A stretch of 49,800 nt of DNA from DAOUGC01 sp034429695 (GCA_034429695.1 DAOUGC010000021.1:1-49800); one strand, 5' to 3'; shown: positions 8,619-17,755, numbered from the stretch's first letter. Notes: a model not told the origin generated them from the sequence alone. Made by a program: numbers and translations.

Positions 8619-9292
8619 AGGTGCTTTCGGTCAGTGATGTGGAGCTGAGCTTTTTGTACAGCCCACATGTCACCCAGCGGCTGGAAGACATTGATCTGAT
8701 TATCAGTTGCGGCGATCTCCCCTACTACTATCTGGAATATCTGCAGAGTGTGCTGGATGTACCGTTGTATTACGTACGCGGCAACCACGCCAGCCGTGTT
8801 GAGCATACCAGCGGTGGGCATGAACGCACTGCGCCGTGGGGCGGCTACGATCTGCACGGGCGCACCCGCGCCGATCACAGCGGGGTGCTGCTGGCGGGGG
8901 TGGAAGGCTGCCTGCAGTACAATTATGGGCCTTACCAGTACAGCCAGATCGGCATGTGGATGTTTGTTTTTCGTCTGGTTCCGGGCATGCTGCTGAACAA
9001 ATTGCGTTTTGGGCGCTATCTGGACATCTTTGTCACGCATGCCTCGCCGTGGAAGATCCATGATATGGACGACCGCCCGCACCGCGGCGCCAGGGCTTTT
9101 AACTGGCTGATCCGGGTGTTTCAACCGTTGTATCATCTGCACGGGCATATCCACGTCTACCGCCCCGATACGGTGACCGAGACGCAGGTGGGACGCACCT
9201 GGGTGGTCAATACGTATGGATACCGTGAGGTGGAAGTCAATGCTCCATATCTGGTTTCAAAAATGCCAGAAAAAAGGTTTGGAATCCACTAG
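8615..9292 (+). CDS. Calcineurin-like metallophosphoesterase
   Basis: This 225-residue protein shows four of the five metallophosphoesterase motifs: SCGDLPYYY (31-39), YVRGNHA (53-59), IFVTHASPW (about 138-146) and LHGHIHVY (about 174-181). The first motif, usually D-x-H, reads SDVELS, so the His ligand is replaced by Glu, which seems to be a subfamily feature. The substrate cannot be told from sequence; the family includes phosphodiesterases and phosphoprotein phosphatases with two metal ions. The start overlaps the acpS stop, so it is translationally coupled. Confidence 0.88.
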   Translation: MKVLSVSDVELSFLYSPHVTQRLEDIDLIISCGDLPYYYLEYLQSVLDVPLYYVRGNHASRVEHTSGGHERTAPWGGYDLHGRTRADHSGVLLAGVEGCLQYNYGPYQYSQIGMWMFVFRLVPGMLLNKLRFGRYLDIFVTHASPWKIHDMDDRPHRGARAFNWLIRVFQPLYHLHGHIHVYRPDTVTETQVGRTWVVNTYGYREVEVNAPYLVSKMPEKRFGIH

Positions 9293-9361
9293 CAGGAAGG
9301 TAAAATGGGGGACAGTTGGGGTTGCCAGCATGCCGGGCGGCTTCAATGGAAAGGAATGACC

Positions 9362-10291
9362 ATGACAGGATCACGAGACCCACTTGACAGCATGGTGCGC
9401 GCTGATTTTGAAAACGCGCTGCGCAAGGGTTTCTGGCGTTCGATCATCAGTTGGTTCAGCCAGAAGGGCAATGCCTTGCTGCCTTATGATGAGATTCGGA
9501 AAAGCCTGCCGCTGAGCGGTGAACATTACATTGGCGTGCGGACCATTTTGCTGGAAAAAATTGTCGGCAGCGTTGGCCGCTACCGTGACTTTGACCGGGC
9601 TTTTTTGCCCACCCGCACCACCACCCAGGGCCGCTGGATGAGCATCGACCGGGCGCATCTGACCGATGTGGTTCTGCCGCCAATTGAGGTGTACAAACTG
9701 GGCGAGGTTTATTTCGTCAAAGACGGCAACCACCGCGTATCGGTGGCGCGCGAGAAAAAACAGAAGTACATTGACGCCGATGTGATAGAAGTGGATGTGC
9801 CCTTCAATGTGGATGTTGATGTGGACGTGGATACGCTCATCCGCGAGGTTGAACATCTTGAGTTCATGGAGCGCACCCGCATCAACGAGTTGCGCCCCGG
9901 CGTGGATGTGCGTCTTTCGGTGCCGGGCGGAACCAGCCGCTTGATCGAGCATATCAGTGTGCATCGTTATTTTCTGGGCATCCAGCGCAAGAGCGATGTC
10001 ACCTGGGAGGATGCGGTTGAGGGCTGGGTGGATCAGGTGTACCTGCCGATGGTCAGGGTGATTGAGGAAAACAGGATTTTGCGTGAATTTCCCGGACGCA
10101 CCCAGGCCGATCTGTATCTGTGGATCATTGAGCATCTGTGGTATTTGCGCGAGGAATACAAAAAGGATGTTTCACTGGAGGAGGCGGCGGCGCACTTCGC
10201 GGATGAATTTACCGCCAATCCGCTGCACCAGATCATCAACATGATCCGGCGCACCGTGCGCTTTATGGCTGATCTGGATTCAAGCGAATAA
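9362..10291 (+). CDS. ParB/sulfiredoxin-fold-like protein (DUF4032-like)
   Basis: A 309-residue protein. The middle holds LPPIEVYKLGEVYFVKDGNHRVSVAREKK (starting about residue 105), which matches the ParB/Srx nucleotide-binding pattern with the GxxR-type box DGNHRVSVAR (121-130). The N-terminal GSVGRYRDFDRAF segment (about 69-81) and the overall layout recall the DUF4032 family; that name is tentative. A run VDVDVDVDT lies just after the ParB-like core. The C-terminal half is helical and charged. An earlier ATG at 9305 has no ribosome site; AAAGGA (9350-9355) lies 6 bases before the ATG at 9362, so that start is chosen. It may bind nucleotides or DNA; its role is unknown. It closes the operon before a terminator. 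Confidence 0.8.
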   Translation: MTGSRDPLDSMVRADFENALRKGFWRSIISWFSQKGNALLPYDEIRKSLPLSGEHYIGVRTILLEKIVGSVGRYRDFDRAFLPTRTTTQGRWMSIDRAHLTDVVLPPIEVYKLGEVYFVKDGNHRVSVAREKKQKYIDADVIEVDVPFNVDVDVDVDTLIREVEHLEFMERTRINELRPGVDVRLSVPGGTSRLIEHISVHRYFLGIQRKSDVTWEDAVEGWVDQVYLPMVRVIEENRILREFPGRTQADLYLWIIEHLWYLREEYKKDVSLEEAAAHFADEFTANPLHQIINMIRRTVRFMADLDSSE

Positions 10292-10307
10292 ACCGGTTCA
10301 CTCAAAT

Positions 10308-10355
10308 AAAAAAAGGATTACGCGCGGATGCCCTCCGGCGGGTAATCCTTTTTTT
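10308..10355. terminator. Bidirectional terminator between convergent genes
   Basis: AAAAAGGATTAC and GTAATCCTTTTTTT form a stem around a GC-rich inner hairpin. An A-run on the left and a T-run on the right mean it can end transcription from both sides: the ParB-like gene (plus) and the membrane protein gene (minus). Confidence 0.9.
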
Positions 10356-10371
10356 GTCAACCGATCTTGAA

Positions 10372-11514
10372 CTAATAGCGCTGGCGGGCAAGGCTTTGCT
10401 TGACTGCCCTTCCCACAGGAGCCGCCAGGCCGCACAAAGACAGGGTTCCCAGAATGGTGAAAACAATATCCCGCGAGTTGAACGTGAGCAGGTTGGGGTT
10501 TGCGTCCAGACCGGTAAAGACCAGCAATAAATAACCAGCGGCAAAAATGCCCGTCGCTGATAGATCGCGGCGTTGCAAGGGTGTCAACCAGCGCCACGGC
10601 AGCAGATCCATTAGCAGCGCGCCGCCAAAGAAGAGCAGGGGCAGGTGCGGCGGTTGTTGTCCGGAAATCAGCAACAGGTTTGCCGGAATAAAACGCAGGC
10701 TGTAAAACACCAGTGAGATGATCGAAGCCGCCCAGCGCCACGGGGAGATCAGGCGGGCCAGATACAGGGTAAAGAAAGCCAGCGCCCCGCCCACGGTGGG
10801 ATAGATCCAGCCGGCATCGCCGTTCATGCTCATGCCATCCGGCAGGGGGGCTTCCCACCACAGGATGGAAAGTGCGTACAACAGGTTCAGCAGCACGCCC
10901 ATCAAGACCAGAAAGATAAAGTCCTTCACCAGACTGCGCGGACGCCCCGTATTGGTTCCGATCACCAGGCTGATGGTGGCGACGGTGATCAATGCGGCGC
11001 TCATCAGCAGCAGCATGCTGGCGGGGTTCACCTGAATGTGCAGGAAGTTGGCCATTTGACCCCACGCACCGGCTCCCCGCTGAAAAACGAGACCGAACAG
11101 GGAGATGATCAGGATCAGGCTGATCATGGGGTGCTGGCGCAGCGCCACGCGGATGTAGGCATTGCCAACCGCATTATTGGCGCGCAGGATGGAGAAAACC
11201 GCCAGAATACCCCCCAGCGCGGCCAGCCCAAAACCGCTTGCCATGACAAAGCCTGCCACAGGGCCAAGCGCCGTGGGGCCGCCAGGCGCTGCGCTCTCGG
11301 CTGTATTCCACACCGCCGCGCTGCCCACCAGGGCTGTTCCCAGCCCCACGGTAATGGCGGTGCGCAGGGTGAACTTCCATGAGAGCAGGGTCTGTACGCT
11401 GCCCTGGCGCGCCATCAACGGCAGCGGCGAGAAGAACACCCACCATCCCGCCAGGCCGGCGGCAGTCAGTGAGGCAGCAGTGTAAATAAAAATATCAATC
11501 CATAAACGACTCAT
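10372..11514 (-). CDS. Polytopic membrane protein of unknown function
   Basis: A protein of about 380 residues with roughly ten hydrophobic segments spread over its whole length (for example IDIFIYTAASLTAAGLAGWW near the start, and MLLLMSAALITVATISLVIG in the middle). There is a short basic C-terminus (VGRAVKQSLARQRY). No transporter or enzyme motif was recognised. The frame is open to a TTG at 11532, but the ATG at 11514 gives a normal N-terminus (MSRLWIDIF). It stands alone between a bidirectional terminator and a divergent permease-peptidase gene, so a shared control region at 11515-11684 is possible. Confidence 0.8.
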   Translation of the reverse strand: MSRLWIDIFIYTAASLTAAGLAGWWVFFSPLPLMARQGSVQTLLSWKFTLRTAITVGLGTALVGSAAVWNTAESAAPGGPTALGPVAGFVMASGFGLAALGGILAVFSILRANNAVGNAYIRVALRQHPMISLILIISLFGLVFQRGAGAWGQMANFLHIQVNPASMLLLMSAALITVATISLVIGTNTGRPRSLVKDFIFLVLMGVLLNLLYALSILWWEAPLPDGMSMNGDAGWIYPTVGGALAFFTLYLARLISPWRWAASIISLVFYSLRFIPANLLLISGQQPPHLPLLFFGGALLMDLLPWRWLTPLQRRDLSATGIFAAGYLLLVFTGLDANPNLLTFNSRDIVFTILGTLSLCGLAAPVGRAVKQSLARQRY

Positions 11515-11598
11515 ACCTGTAAACCTTAACAATGATGTTGCCCTCTAGTTTAGTCCCCAAATTGGCAGCAGATCAAGATGCGGGAGATACAAGATGGG

Positions 11599-11604
11599 TA
11601 TAAT
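11599..11604 (+). promoter_or_regulatory. Possible -10 box for the permease-peptidase fusion gene
   Basis: Perfect TATAAT in GGGTATAATTAACCC, 80 bases before the ATG at 11685. It also lies inside a short inverted repeat (GGGT/ACCC). No clear -35 is seen. Confidence 0.35.
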
Positions 11605-11684
11605 TAACCCACAAAAGCCAGCCGGTGTTCGCGTGTACGATCCGTTTCCGGCCATCTCATGATTTAGAACGGATCCTGTTTCCG

Positions 11685-14600
11685 ATGGATAACACCCCCA
11701 CATTTTCATTCATCAAACCGATATTGCAGACCCTGCAAAGACGCTTAACCGCGGCTGTCTTGATGGTGTTGATCATCGTTGTATTGACCCAGCTGGGGCT
11801 GAACCTGGCGGAGCGCGGGCGTCAGCGCCTGCCCTCCGAGCCGGGGGTGGTGATCGCCGAAACGCTGCGTGCGTCGGGCGAGTATCTGTTCAACCATCCA
11901 ACCAGCTATGTTTGGTCCAAGGTGGAATTACCGGCGCTGCGCCTTGTGCAGATGATCGTCACCAAGAGCGCGGTTCTGCTGCTGGCTTCACTGGCGATTG
12001 CGGTTGTGGTGGGGGTGCCGCTTGGCATTGGCATTGCCCTGGCGCGGCGGGACGGCATATCTGCACTGGGGGTGTTGTTCTCCATCCTGGGGGTCAGTAT
12101 TCCATCGTTTTTGCTTGCCATGCTGTTCGGGGTGGCAAACATCAGGGCATTTCAAATATTGGGAGAAAAGACGCTGCCCGCCACCGGCTATGGGCTGGAT
12201 CTGCATCTGGTGATGCCTGCGCTGGTGCTGGCCGCGCGCCCACTGGCGCAGATCACGCGCATCACCTATATCTCTTTGACCGATATTTTGTCGCAGGATT
12301 TTATCCGCGTGGTGCGCGCCAAGGGTGCGCCTGAGCGTGTGATTCAGGTGGAACACGCGCTGCGTAATGCCTGGATCCCCATCCTCACCACCATCGGAGC
12401 CTCCATGCGGCTGTCTCTGGCCAGCCTGCCGGTGGTGGAGTACTTCTTTGTGTGGGGTGGGGTGGGCGCCACACTGCTGAAAGCCATTGATTTGGGAATG
12501 AACACCCTGGTGGTGGATTTGTTTATCTCACTGGGGTTGCTGTTCCTGTTGATTAACACCACCCTGGAATTGCTTTACCCGTTGATTGACCCGCGCGTGG
12601 GGCAGACCCAGAATGCGGTGGAGGAGGACGAGGCGCCCGGCTTGCTGGGCAGCCTGGGCGGGTTGTTCGCCACCCTGCGGGATGCACTCACCACCCTGTT
12701 TTCGCGCCTGAAACCCGCGCCCAAACGCCCTGTACCCGAGCCAAAAGAGGTGGACACCCAGCCGGTGGATGTGTTCAGGCACCGGCCCAAACGCACCCTG
12801 GCTGACTGGCTGGACAACCCCGCCCTGCTGGTGGGGCTGCTGCTGGCAGGCGGCATGGTTTTTCTGGCGGTATTCGGCGGGCAGCTCACCGCGGCTTCCC
12901 CATACCAGATCAACGGCGTGATGATGGTGGACGGCGAGATCGGCGCACCGCCGTTTGAGCCGACGCCCACCTTCCCGTGGGGCACCGATCATATCGGGCG
13001 CGATATTCAGGCGCAGGTGCTGGCGGGAGCACGACAGACCCTGGCGCTGGGCTTCTTTGGCATGTTGACGCGCGTGTTGATCGGCTCCATCCTGGGGTTG
13101 TTCGCCGGTTGGCGGCAAAACGGGCGTTTTGACCGGCTGGTGATGTGGCTGGTGAGCGTGTGGGGAGCCTTCCCTGCCACCATTTTTGCCATGATCCTGA
13201 TCCTTGGGTTGGGCATTCAAAACGGCATGTGGGTGTTTGTGCTGGCGCTTGGCGTGGTCGGCTGGGATGAGATCGCCCAGGTGGTGCGCTCCAAGGTGAT
13301 CGAGCTTAAACCCAAGGAGTACATCGAAGCCGCCTGGTCAATTGGCATGCGCCCGCTGCAGATCCTGTCATCGCATGTACTGCCCAATCTGATGTCTGCC
13401 ATCATCCTGCTGGCAGTGCTGGAGATGGGCGGGGTGTTGATGCTGCTGGCTGAACTGGGCATGTTGAATATCTACCTGGGCGGGGGGTTCAGGGTGGAGT
13501 TCGGCCCAGAGCAAATTGCTTACTTCTCAGATGTGCCCGAATGGGGCGCGCTGCTTGCCAATGTGCGCAACTGGTGGCGCAGCTACCCGTGGATGGCATG
13601 GTATCCGGGCGTGGCATTTTTCCTGTCCATTCTGGGGTTCAATCTGCTGGGTGAGGGTTTGCGGCGTTTCCTGGATCGTGGGCGGGTTAACATCCGCACG
13701 TTTAACCGCGGGGTGCTGGCTTTTACCGGCATCTCGGTGATTGTGTTGCTGGTGTTGCTGCGCAGCACGGCTCCATTGGGTGTTTATACTGCCGACGCAC
13801 GCCGCTTTGATGAGCAGCGAGCTTATCAGGACGTGCAGGTGCTGGCATCGGATGCGATGCAGGGGCGGGATTCCGGATCGCCGGGAGCCGACATGGCTGC
13901 CATGTATATTGCCCAGCAGATGGAAGCCGCCGGTCTGTTGCCTGCCGGTGAGGACCAGACATTTATCCAGACTTTTCCGTGTTCTTATAGCGAGCTTAAG
14001 AGTTTGCCGCGCCTGACCGTGTTGGACAAAGATGGCAAAGCTGTTTCTGAGTTTGCCTACCGTACACACTTCGTTGAATTTCCCAGTCAGTATTATGTGG
14101 ATACAGAAGCGCGCGGGCAGGTGGTGGGCGTGGCGGTGAAGCCATTTGTGGATACCCCGGATCAATCGGTGACAGGCGATTATTTCAGCCTGGCAGAGAA
14201 GATCGGCATCATCCGCGAGGAATGGCTGCCGTATATGTCTCTGCGGGATATGCAGGGGGTATTGATTGTTACGCGGGACGCCAGGGTCTTTTCGACGCGG
14301 CAGATGTTCTCCGGCGGCTTTTTCCGCAGTGAGTCCGGGCCGGTGCTTTACATCACGGAGGGCGTTGCGGAGCATCTGCTGCATACCGCCGGCAGCAGCC
14401 TGACTGAATTGGACGAGCTGGCTGCCAGCCTGCCCGAAGGTCAGTTTGGATTGACGCAAACCGGCGCACATATGGCAATCCACATGGATGTCGGCTATGG
14501 TGAACAAATGGATTGCCAGAATGTCATTGGCATTTTGCCCGGCACAGGTGCATTGATGGGCGACCGGCCGGGTGCAGGGCTGGACAGCCAGGTGATCCTG

Positions 14601-15182
14601 ATCGCGGCGCATTATGACGGCATGGGCGTTGCCCCCGACGGGGTGATGTACCCGTCCGCCAATGATAATGCATCGGGTGTCGCCACCATGCTGGAACTGG
14701 CGCGCCTGCTAAAGAGCAGTCCCCACCCGCCGGAGAAGACGATTGTGTTTACTGCATGGACGGGCATGGAGCACAACCAGTCGTTTAACAGCAAGAACAT
14801 CATGAATGCCATGCGCGGCCTGAATCTGCTGACGCTGGAAGCGGTGATCGAGATCAATGCGGTGGGTGCGGGGGATGGCAATGCCATTGCCCTGGGACCA
14901 TCCAGCAGTTACCGCCTGGTGCAGTTGTTTGAGCGTTCAGCCAAACGCACCGGAGCACGGGTGACCACCCTGGGTGATGCGCCTCATTCGGGCGGTTCTG
15001 AGGACCGCGCCGATGTGATGGGCCGTTCAGCGTTGAGTTTGTTTGTGGGCTGGGATGGTTCCAGTGCAAGCGCGCACACGCTGGATGACAACCTGGAAGC
15101 CATTGACCCGCGCAAGCTGAATGACACCGGCGAGACACTGGCGCTGCACATCCTGGTGATGAGCCATCATATGGAGTATTAG
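11685..15182 (+). CDS. DppB-DppC-M28 fusion: two ABC permease domains joined to an M28-type peptidase domain
   Basis: This 1165-residue protein has three parts. Residues about 10-305 resemble a DppB/OppB permease: a first helix, an outer loop, then the transmembrane core with the cytosolic coupling loop VVRAKGAPERVIQVEHAL. Residues about 370-670 resemble DppC/OppC, with TDHIGRDIQAQVLAGARQTL (starting at 434) and coupling loop EYIEAAWSIGMRPLQILSSH. An extra helix (about 677-700) then leads to an outer M28-like domain with an inserted PA-like segment (about 810-900). Zinc-site positions: H976 and D978 (AAHYDG), D994 (NDNASG), E1029 (TGMEH), N1058 where Asp is usual (INAVG), H1131 (AHTLDDN). The general-base Glu just before E1029 is Met1028. 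No ABC ATPase or binding protein gene adjoins. A GTG at 11625 is in frame, but its peptide looks non-coding. Peptide import is the family function; coupling to proteolysis is inference. Confidence 0.88.
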   Translation: MDNTPTFSFIKPILQTLQRRLTAAVLMVLIIVVLTQLGLNLAERGRQRLPSEPGVVIAETLRASGEYLFNHPTSYVWSKVELPALRLVQMIVTKSAVLLLASLAIAVVVGVPLGIGIALARRDGISALGVLFSILGVSIPSFLLAMLFGVANIRAFQILGEKTLPATGYGLDLHLVMPALVLAARPLAQITRITYISLTDILSQDFIRVVRAKGAPERVIQVEHALRNAWIPILTTIGASMRLSLASLPVVEYFFVWGGVGATLLKAIDLGMNTLVVDLFISLGLLFLLINTTLELLYPLIDPRVGQTQNAVEEDEAPGLLGSLGGLFATLRDALTTLFSRLKPAPKRPVPEPKEVDTQPVDVFRHRPKRTLADWLDNPALLVGLLLAGGMVFLAVFGGQLTAASPYQINGVMMVDGEIGAPPFEPTPTFPWGTDHIGRDIQAQVLAGARQTLALGFFGMLTRVLIGSILGLFAGWRQNGRFDRLVMWLVSVWGAFPATIFAMILILGLGIQNGMWVFVLALGVVGWDEIAQVVRSKVIELKPKEYIEAAWSIGMRPLQILSSHVLPNLMSAIILLAVLEMGGVLMLLAELGMLNIYLGGGFRVEFGPEQIAYFSDVPEWGALLANVRNWWRSYPWMAWYPGVAFFLSILGFNLLGEGLRRFLDRGRVNIRTFNRGVLAFTGISVIVLLVLLRSTAPLGVYTADARRFDEQRAYQDVQVLASDAMQGRDSGSPGADMAAMYIAQQMEAAGLLPAGEDQTFIQTFPCSYSELKSLPRLTVLDKDGKAVSEFAYRTHFVEFPSQYYVDTEARGQVVGVAVKPFVDTPDQSVTGDYFSLAEKIGIIREEWLPYMSLRDMQGVLIVTRDARVFSTRQMFSGGFFRSESGPVLYITEGVAEHLLHTAGSSLTELDELAASLPEGQFGLTQTGAHMAIHMDVGYGEQMDCQNVIGILPGTGALMGDRPGAGLDSQVILIAAHYDGMGVAPDGVMYPSANDNASGVATMLELARLLKSSPHPPEKTIVFTAWTGMEHNQSFNSKNIMNAMRGLNLLTLEAVIEINAVGAGDGNAIALGPSSSYRLVQLFERSAKRTGARVTTLGDAPHSGGSEDRADVMGRSALSLFVGWDGSSASAHTLDDNLEAIDPRKLNDTGETLALHILVMSHHMEY

Positions 15183-15231
15183 GCTGCTTTGCCAGCAAGC
15201 TGCTGGCGAAGCAGAGGGTTGTAGTCTGAGA

Positions 15232-16527
15232 TCAGGGGCTGGTGGGGGGTAGAGCCACCATGTCCAGCAAACCCTGCAGGGTGAGCCGCCGCTTTTGCAT
15301 GCGGCGGTTTTGCTTTTCCAGCCCGTTAAAGCTGAGCGGCATGTGGCGTTCGATGGTTTTAAGGAACGCCGGGCTGTACCAGCGGCGGGCATTCAGCACA
15401 CTGGCGATCAGCGCAGGGTGCAGGCTGGTCTGTACCAGTTCCATCAGGTGGGCGGCATTTTCGCCTGGGAAGGCAGCCATGCGGGCGGTAACCACATCGC
15501 CAAACTGGAGCAGGCGGCTGGTGAGGCCGTCCAGCTTCCATTTGCCGGCAGTGACGGAGAAGACCGTCTGGCTGCCCGCCGCCAGGTCGCTGGACAGGTC
15601 TTCCAGGTCGTCCATCAACTGGGTGAATGAGCCGTAGGCAAACATGAATTCAGCCTGCGAGGTGGTCAGGTCGCCTGCCACCAGGTAGCCGTCGGCAAGC
15701 ACGGATGTACCGCCCTTTTCAAAGGAGATGCCCACCACGTCCATTTCAAAGGGAGAGGCGTGGGGCTGATTGAGCGCCATGGAGCGCGCCTGCCCTTCGT
15801 GGATTGCCAGCAGACTGGCGTACACCTGCGGGTAGGCGGCGCGGTCCCACTCGCTTTCGATCATGCTGAACAGCCGGAAGATGATCTCTTCGTGGCGGTT
15901 GTTGGGGGCGCTCATGCGGCCCTGAATACGCTCGGCAAAGCGGCGGTTGAATACCGCCTTGGTTGAGGAAGGGATGGTGGGGTCGTCCAGATAGTTGTCG
16001 GTGTAGGGGTACAGCATGGAATAAGCAAATGCCGATGGGGTCAGCCGGGCGGGTTGACCGAACAGGGTTTGCATGAAGTTCATGGTCATCACATTGCGCC
16101 CCGCCTGATAGATGTCATCAGCGGAGATGTGCGGGTCAAAACGGCGCGCCTGGCGGGCGAACTCACTCAGGCAGTCGGCGAAGCCCCAGCGCTGGATGCG
16201 CTCAAACCACACTGCAGGGTAGCCGAACTGCGAAACCGCCATATCCTGGGCGCGGGTGGTGAGGGACTCAAGAAACCGGCTGCGGGCGTCAGGGTCGTTG
16301 ACGGGCAGGCGGCGCAGTTCTTTTTCGAGGTCGTCGGTGAAACGGCGCGCGGCTTGTTCGTTGGCGCGCTGCTGTGCCGGGGTATGGCGGCGTCCAAGGT
16401 CGGGCAGGCTGGATGGACAGTTCCACCAGTCGGCGCAGGTGACCTCAAGCAGGGCTTTGACGTAAACGGGGAACGCAGTGGCGGCCACAGCGTTGACCGA
16501 CAGGGTGGGCATTTCAATGGTGGTCAT
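15232..16527 (-). CDS. Class I isoprenoid-synthase-like all-helical protein
   Basis: A 431-residue protein that is almost wholly helical. Two Asp-rich motifs are placed as in class I terpenoid synthases: YTDNYLDDPT (175-184, D177/D181/D182) and LMDDLEDLSSD (304-314, D306/D307/D310). Between them is FEKGGTSVLADGYLVAGDL (269-287), which resembles the K-(T/G)-x-x-L region of prenyl synthases. These motifs normally bind Mg-diphosphate of prenyl substrates. The overall sequence does not fit standard polyprenyl, squalene or phytoene synthases, so it belongs to a divergent branch (the NCBI-style name 'class 1 isoprenoid biosynthesis enzyme' seems apt). AGGAGAA precedes the ATG. It follows the desaturase gene but a terminator separates them, so transcription is probably independent. 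Confidence 0.65.
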   Translation of the reverse strand: MTTIEMPTLSVNAVAATAFPVYVKALLEVTCADWWNCPSSLPDLGRRHTPAQQRANEQAARRFTDDLEKELRRLPVNDPDARSRFLESLTTRAQDMAVSQFGYPAVWFERIQRWGFADCLSEFARQARRFDPHISADDIYQAGRNVMTMNFMQTLFGQPARLTPSAFAYSMLYPYTDNYLDDPTIPSSTKAVFNRRFAERIQGRMSAPNNRHEEIIFRLFSMIESEWDRAAYPQVYASLLAIHEGQARSMALNQPHASPFEMDVVGISFEKGGTSVLADGYLVAGDLTTSQAEFMFAYGSFTQLMDDLEDLSSDLAAGSQTVFSVTAGKWKLDGLTSRLLQFGDVVTARMAAFPGENAAHLMELVQTSLHPALIASVLNARRWYSPAFLKTIERHMPLSFNGLEKQNRRMQKRRLTLQGLLDMVALPPTSP

Positions 16528-16600
16528 TTGACAAATTCTCCTGACGGCTGATGATCGGTTCAGCCTATATGTATTTACGAAAAAAAGCCTTCATGGGTGC

Positions 16601-16634
16601 AAAAAACGGGAACCGACAGGAGATCGGTTCCCGT
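16601..16634 (-). terminator. Rho-independent terminator after desaturase gene
   Basis: On the minus strand an 11-bp perfect stem (ACGGGAACCGA / TCGGTTCCCGT, 16624-16634 with 16606-16616) is followed by TTTTT. It lies about 20 bases after the desaturase stop and before the isoprenoid-synthase-like gene. Confidence 0.92.
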
Positions 16635-16654
16635 TGCTGGATCAAGCCAATTTG

Positions 16655-17743
16655 CTAAAGCGAGCCGCGGTCGGTTGGGCGCTGTTCCTCCTTGACGGTT
16701 GCCAGGGTGGGGGCAAGGTTGGGCAGTTCCACCTTGCGGCGCGGGAAGCCGATCATGCGTTTCAGGCCGTCATCCCATAGTTTGAGACGGGTGGCATCCA
16801 CGCTCTCTTTAAGGGTGATCGGCCGCGCCCACTGCTGGATGGTTGGTGTGTTGTTGTGGCACTCCTCCAGCTTGTAGTTGGGGATGCGCGGCGAAAGATG
16901 ATGGATGTGATGAAAGCCAATGTTGCCGGAAAACCATTGCAATACTTTGGGCAGGCGGAAGTAGCTGGCGCCCAGCAGAGCCGAGGCGACGTAGTTCCAT
17001 TTCTCATCATGCTCCCAGTAGGAGTCTTCAAATTGATGCTGTACATAGAACAGCCAGATGCCCCCCATGCCGGCGATCATCATGACCGGAAGCTGGATCA
17101 GCACGTATGCCTGCCAGCCAAACGCCAGGCTGATGGCAACCGCCAGACCCAGCAGCGCCAGGTTGGTCCAGATGACACTGCGCAGGCCCTTCTTGCCGGT
17201 TTTGGGGGTGTACAGGCGGTGCATGATGAAGAACATGAAAATGGGACCCAGCACGAACATGATGAACGGGTTGCGGAAGAACCGGTAACCCAGCTTGTCC
17301 ACCCAGCGGCCTTCCATGTACTCGTCAATGGTCCACATGGTCACATCACCTGTGCCGCGTTTGTCGAGATTGCTGCTGGTGGCGTGGTGCACGGCGTGGG
17401 TGTGCCACCAGTGCTCAGACGGGGTGAAGGTGAGCACCCCCAACCAAAAGCCGACGATCTTGTTGGCTTTTTTGGATGGGAAGAAGGAATTATGCCCGCA
17501 GTCGTGGAAGATGATGAAGATGCGCACCAGAAAACCGGCTGCCAGCAGGATCAACGGAAGGGTGAGCAGGTAGGAGACTTTAAGACTGAGGATCATCAGC
17601 GCCCACAGCACCAGGTAGGGGATGAGGGAGTTGGCCAGTTGGCCGATGGCGCGGCGGGTGTCCGATTTTTGATACGGGGCCAGCATGCGGTTCAGCTCGC
17701 TCATGCTGGGAAGCCTGTCAACGGGGAAAGTTTTTGTGGTCAT
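16655..17743 (-). CDS. Membrane fatty acid desaturase
   Basis: A 362-residue integral membrane di-iron desaturase. The three histidine boxes are intact: HDCGHNSFF (HxxxH, about residues 79-87), HTHAVHHATSSN (HxxHH, about 115) and GFHHIHHLSP (HxxHH, about 279). Hydrophobic helices lie before the first box and between the second and third. This is the DesA/omega-6 layout that inserts double bonds in membrane acyl chains using ferredoxin. The frame runs to 17788, but the ATG at 17743 starts a normal protein (MTTKTFPVDRLPS). A TATAAT box ends six bases before this ATG and no Shine-Dalgarno is seen, so the mRNA may be leaderless. Desaturases are oxygen-dependent, implying at least occasional oxygen exposure. 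Confidence 0.93.
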   Translation of the reverse strand: MTTKTFPVDRLPSMSELNRMLAPYQKSDTRRAIGQLANSLIPYLVLWALMILSLKVSYLLTLPLILLAAGFLVRIFIIFHDCGHNSFFPSKKANKIVGFWLGVLTFTPSEHWWHTHAVHHATSSNLDKRGTGDVTMWTIDEYMEGRWVDKLGYRFFRNPFIMFVLGPIFMFFIMHRLYTPKTGKKGLRSVIWTNLALLGLAVAISLAFGWQAYVLIQLPVMMIAGMGGIWLFYVQHQFEDSYWEHDEKWNYVASALLGASYFRLPKVLQWFSGNIGFHHIHHLSPRIPNYKLEECHNNTPTIQQWARPITLKESVDATRLKLWDDGLKRMIGFPRRKVELPNLAPTLATVKEEQRPTDRGSL

Positions 17744-17749
17744 GCCCAA

Positions 17750-17755
17750 ATTATA
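17750..17755 (-). promoter_or_regulatory. -10 box of desaturase gene, leaderless arrangement
   Basis: Perfect TATAAT on the minus strand, separated by six bases (TTGGGC) from the ATG at 17743. With a normal -10 to start-site distance, transcription would begin at or next to the A of the ATG. Confidence 0.6.

Noticed and set aside
12528..13220. Minus-strand open frame inside the permease fusion
   Set aside because: Antisense to transmembrane segments with recognised permease motifs.
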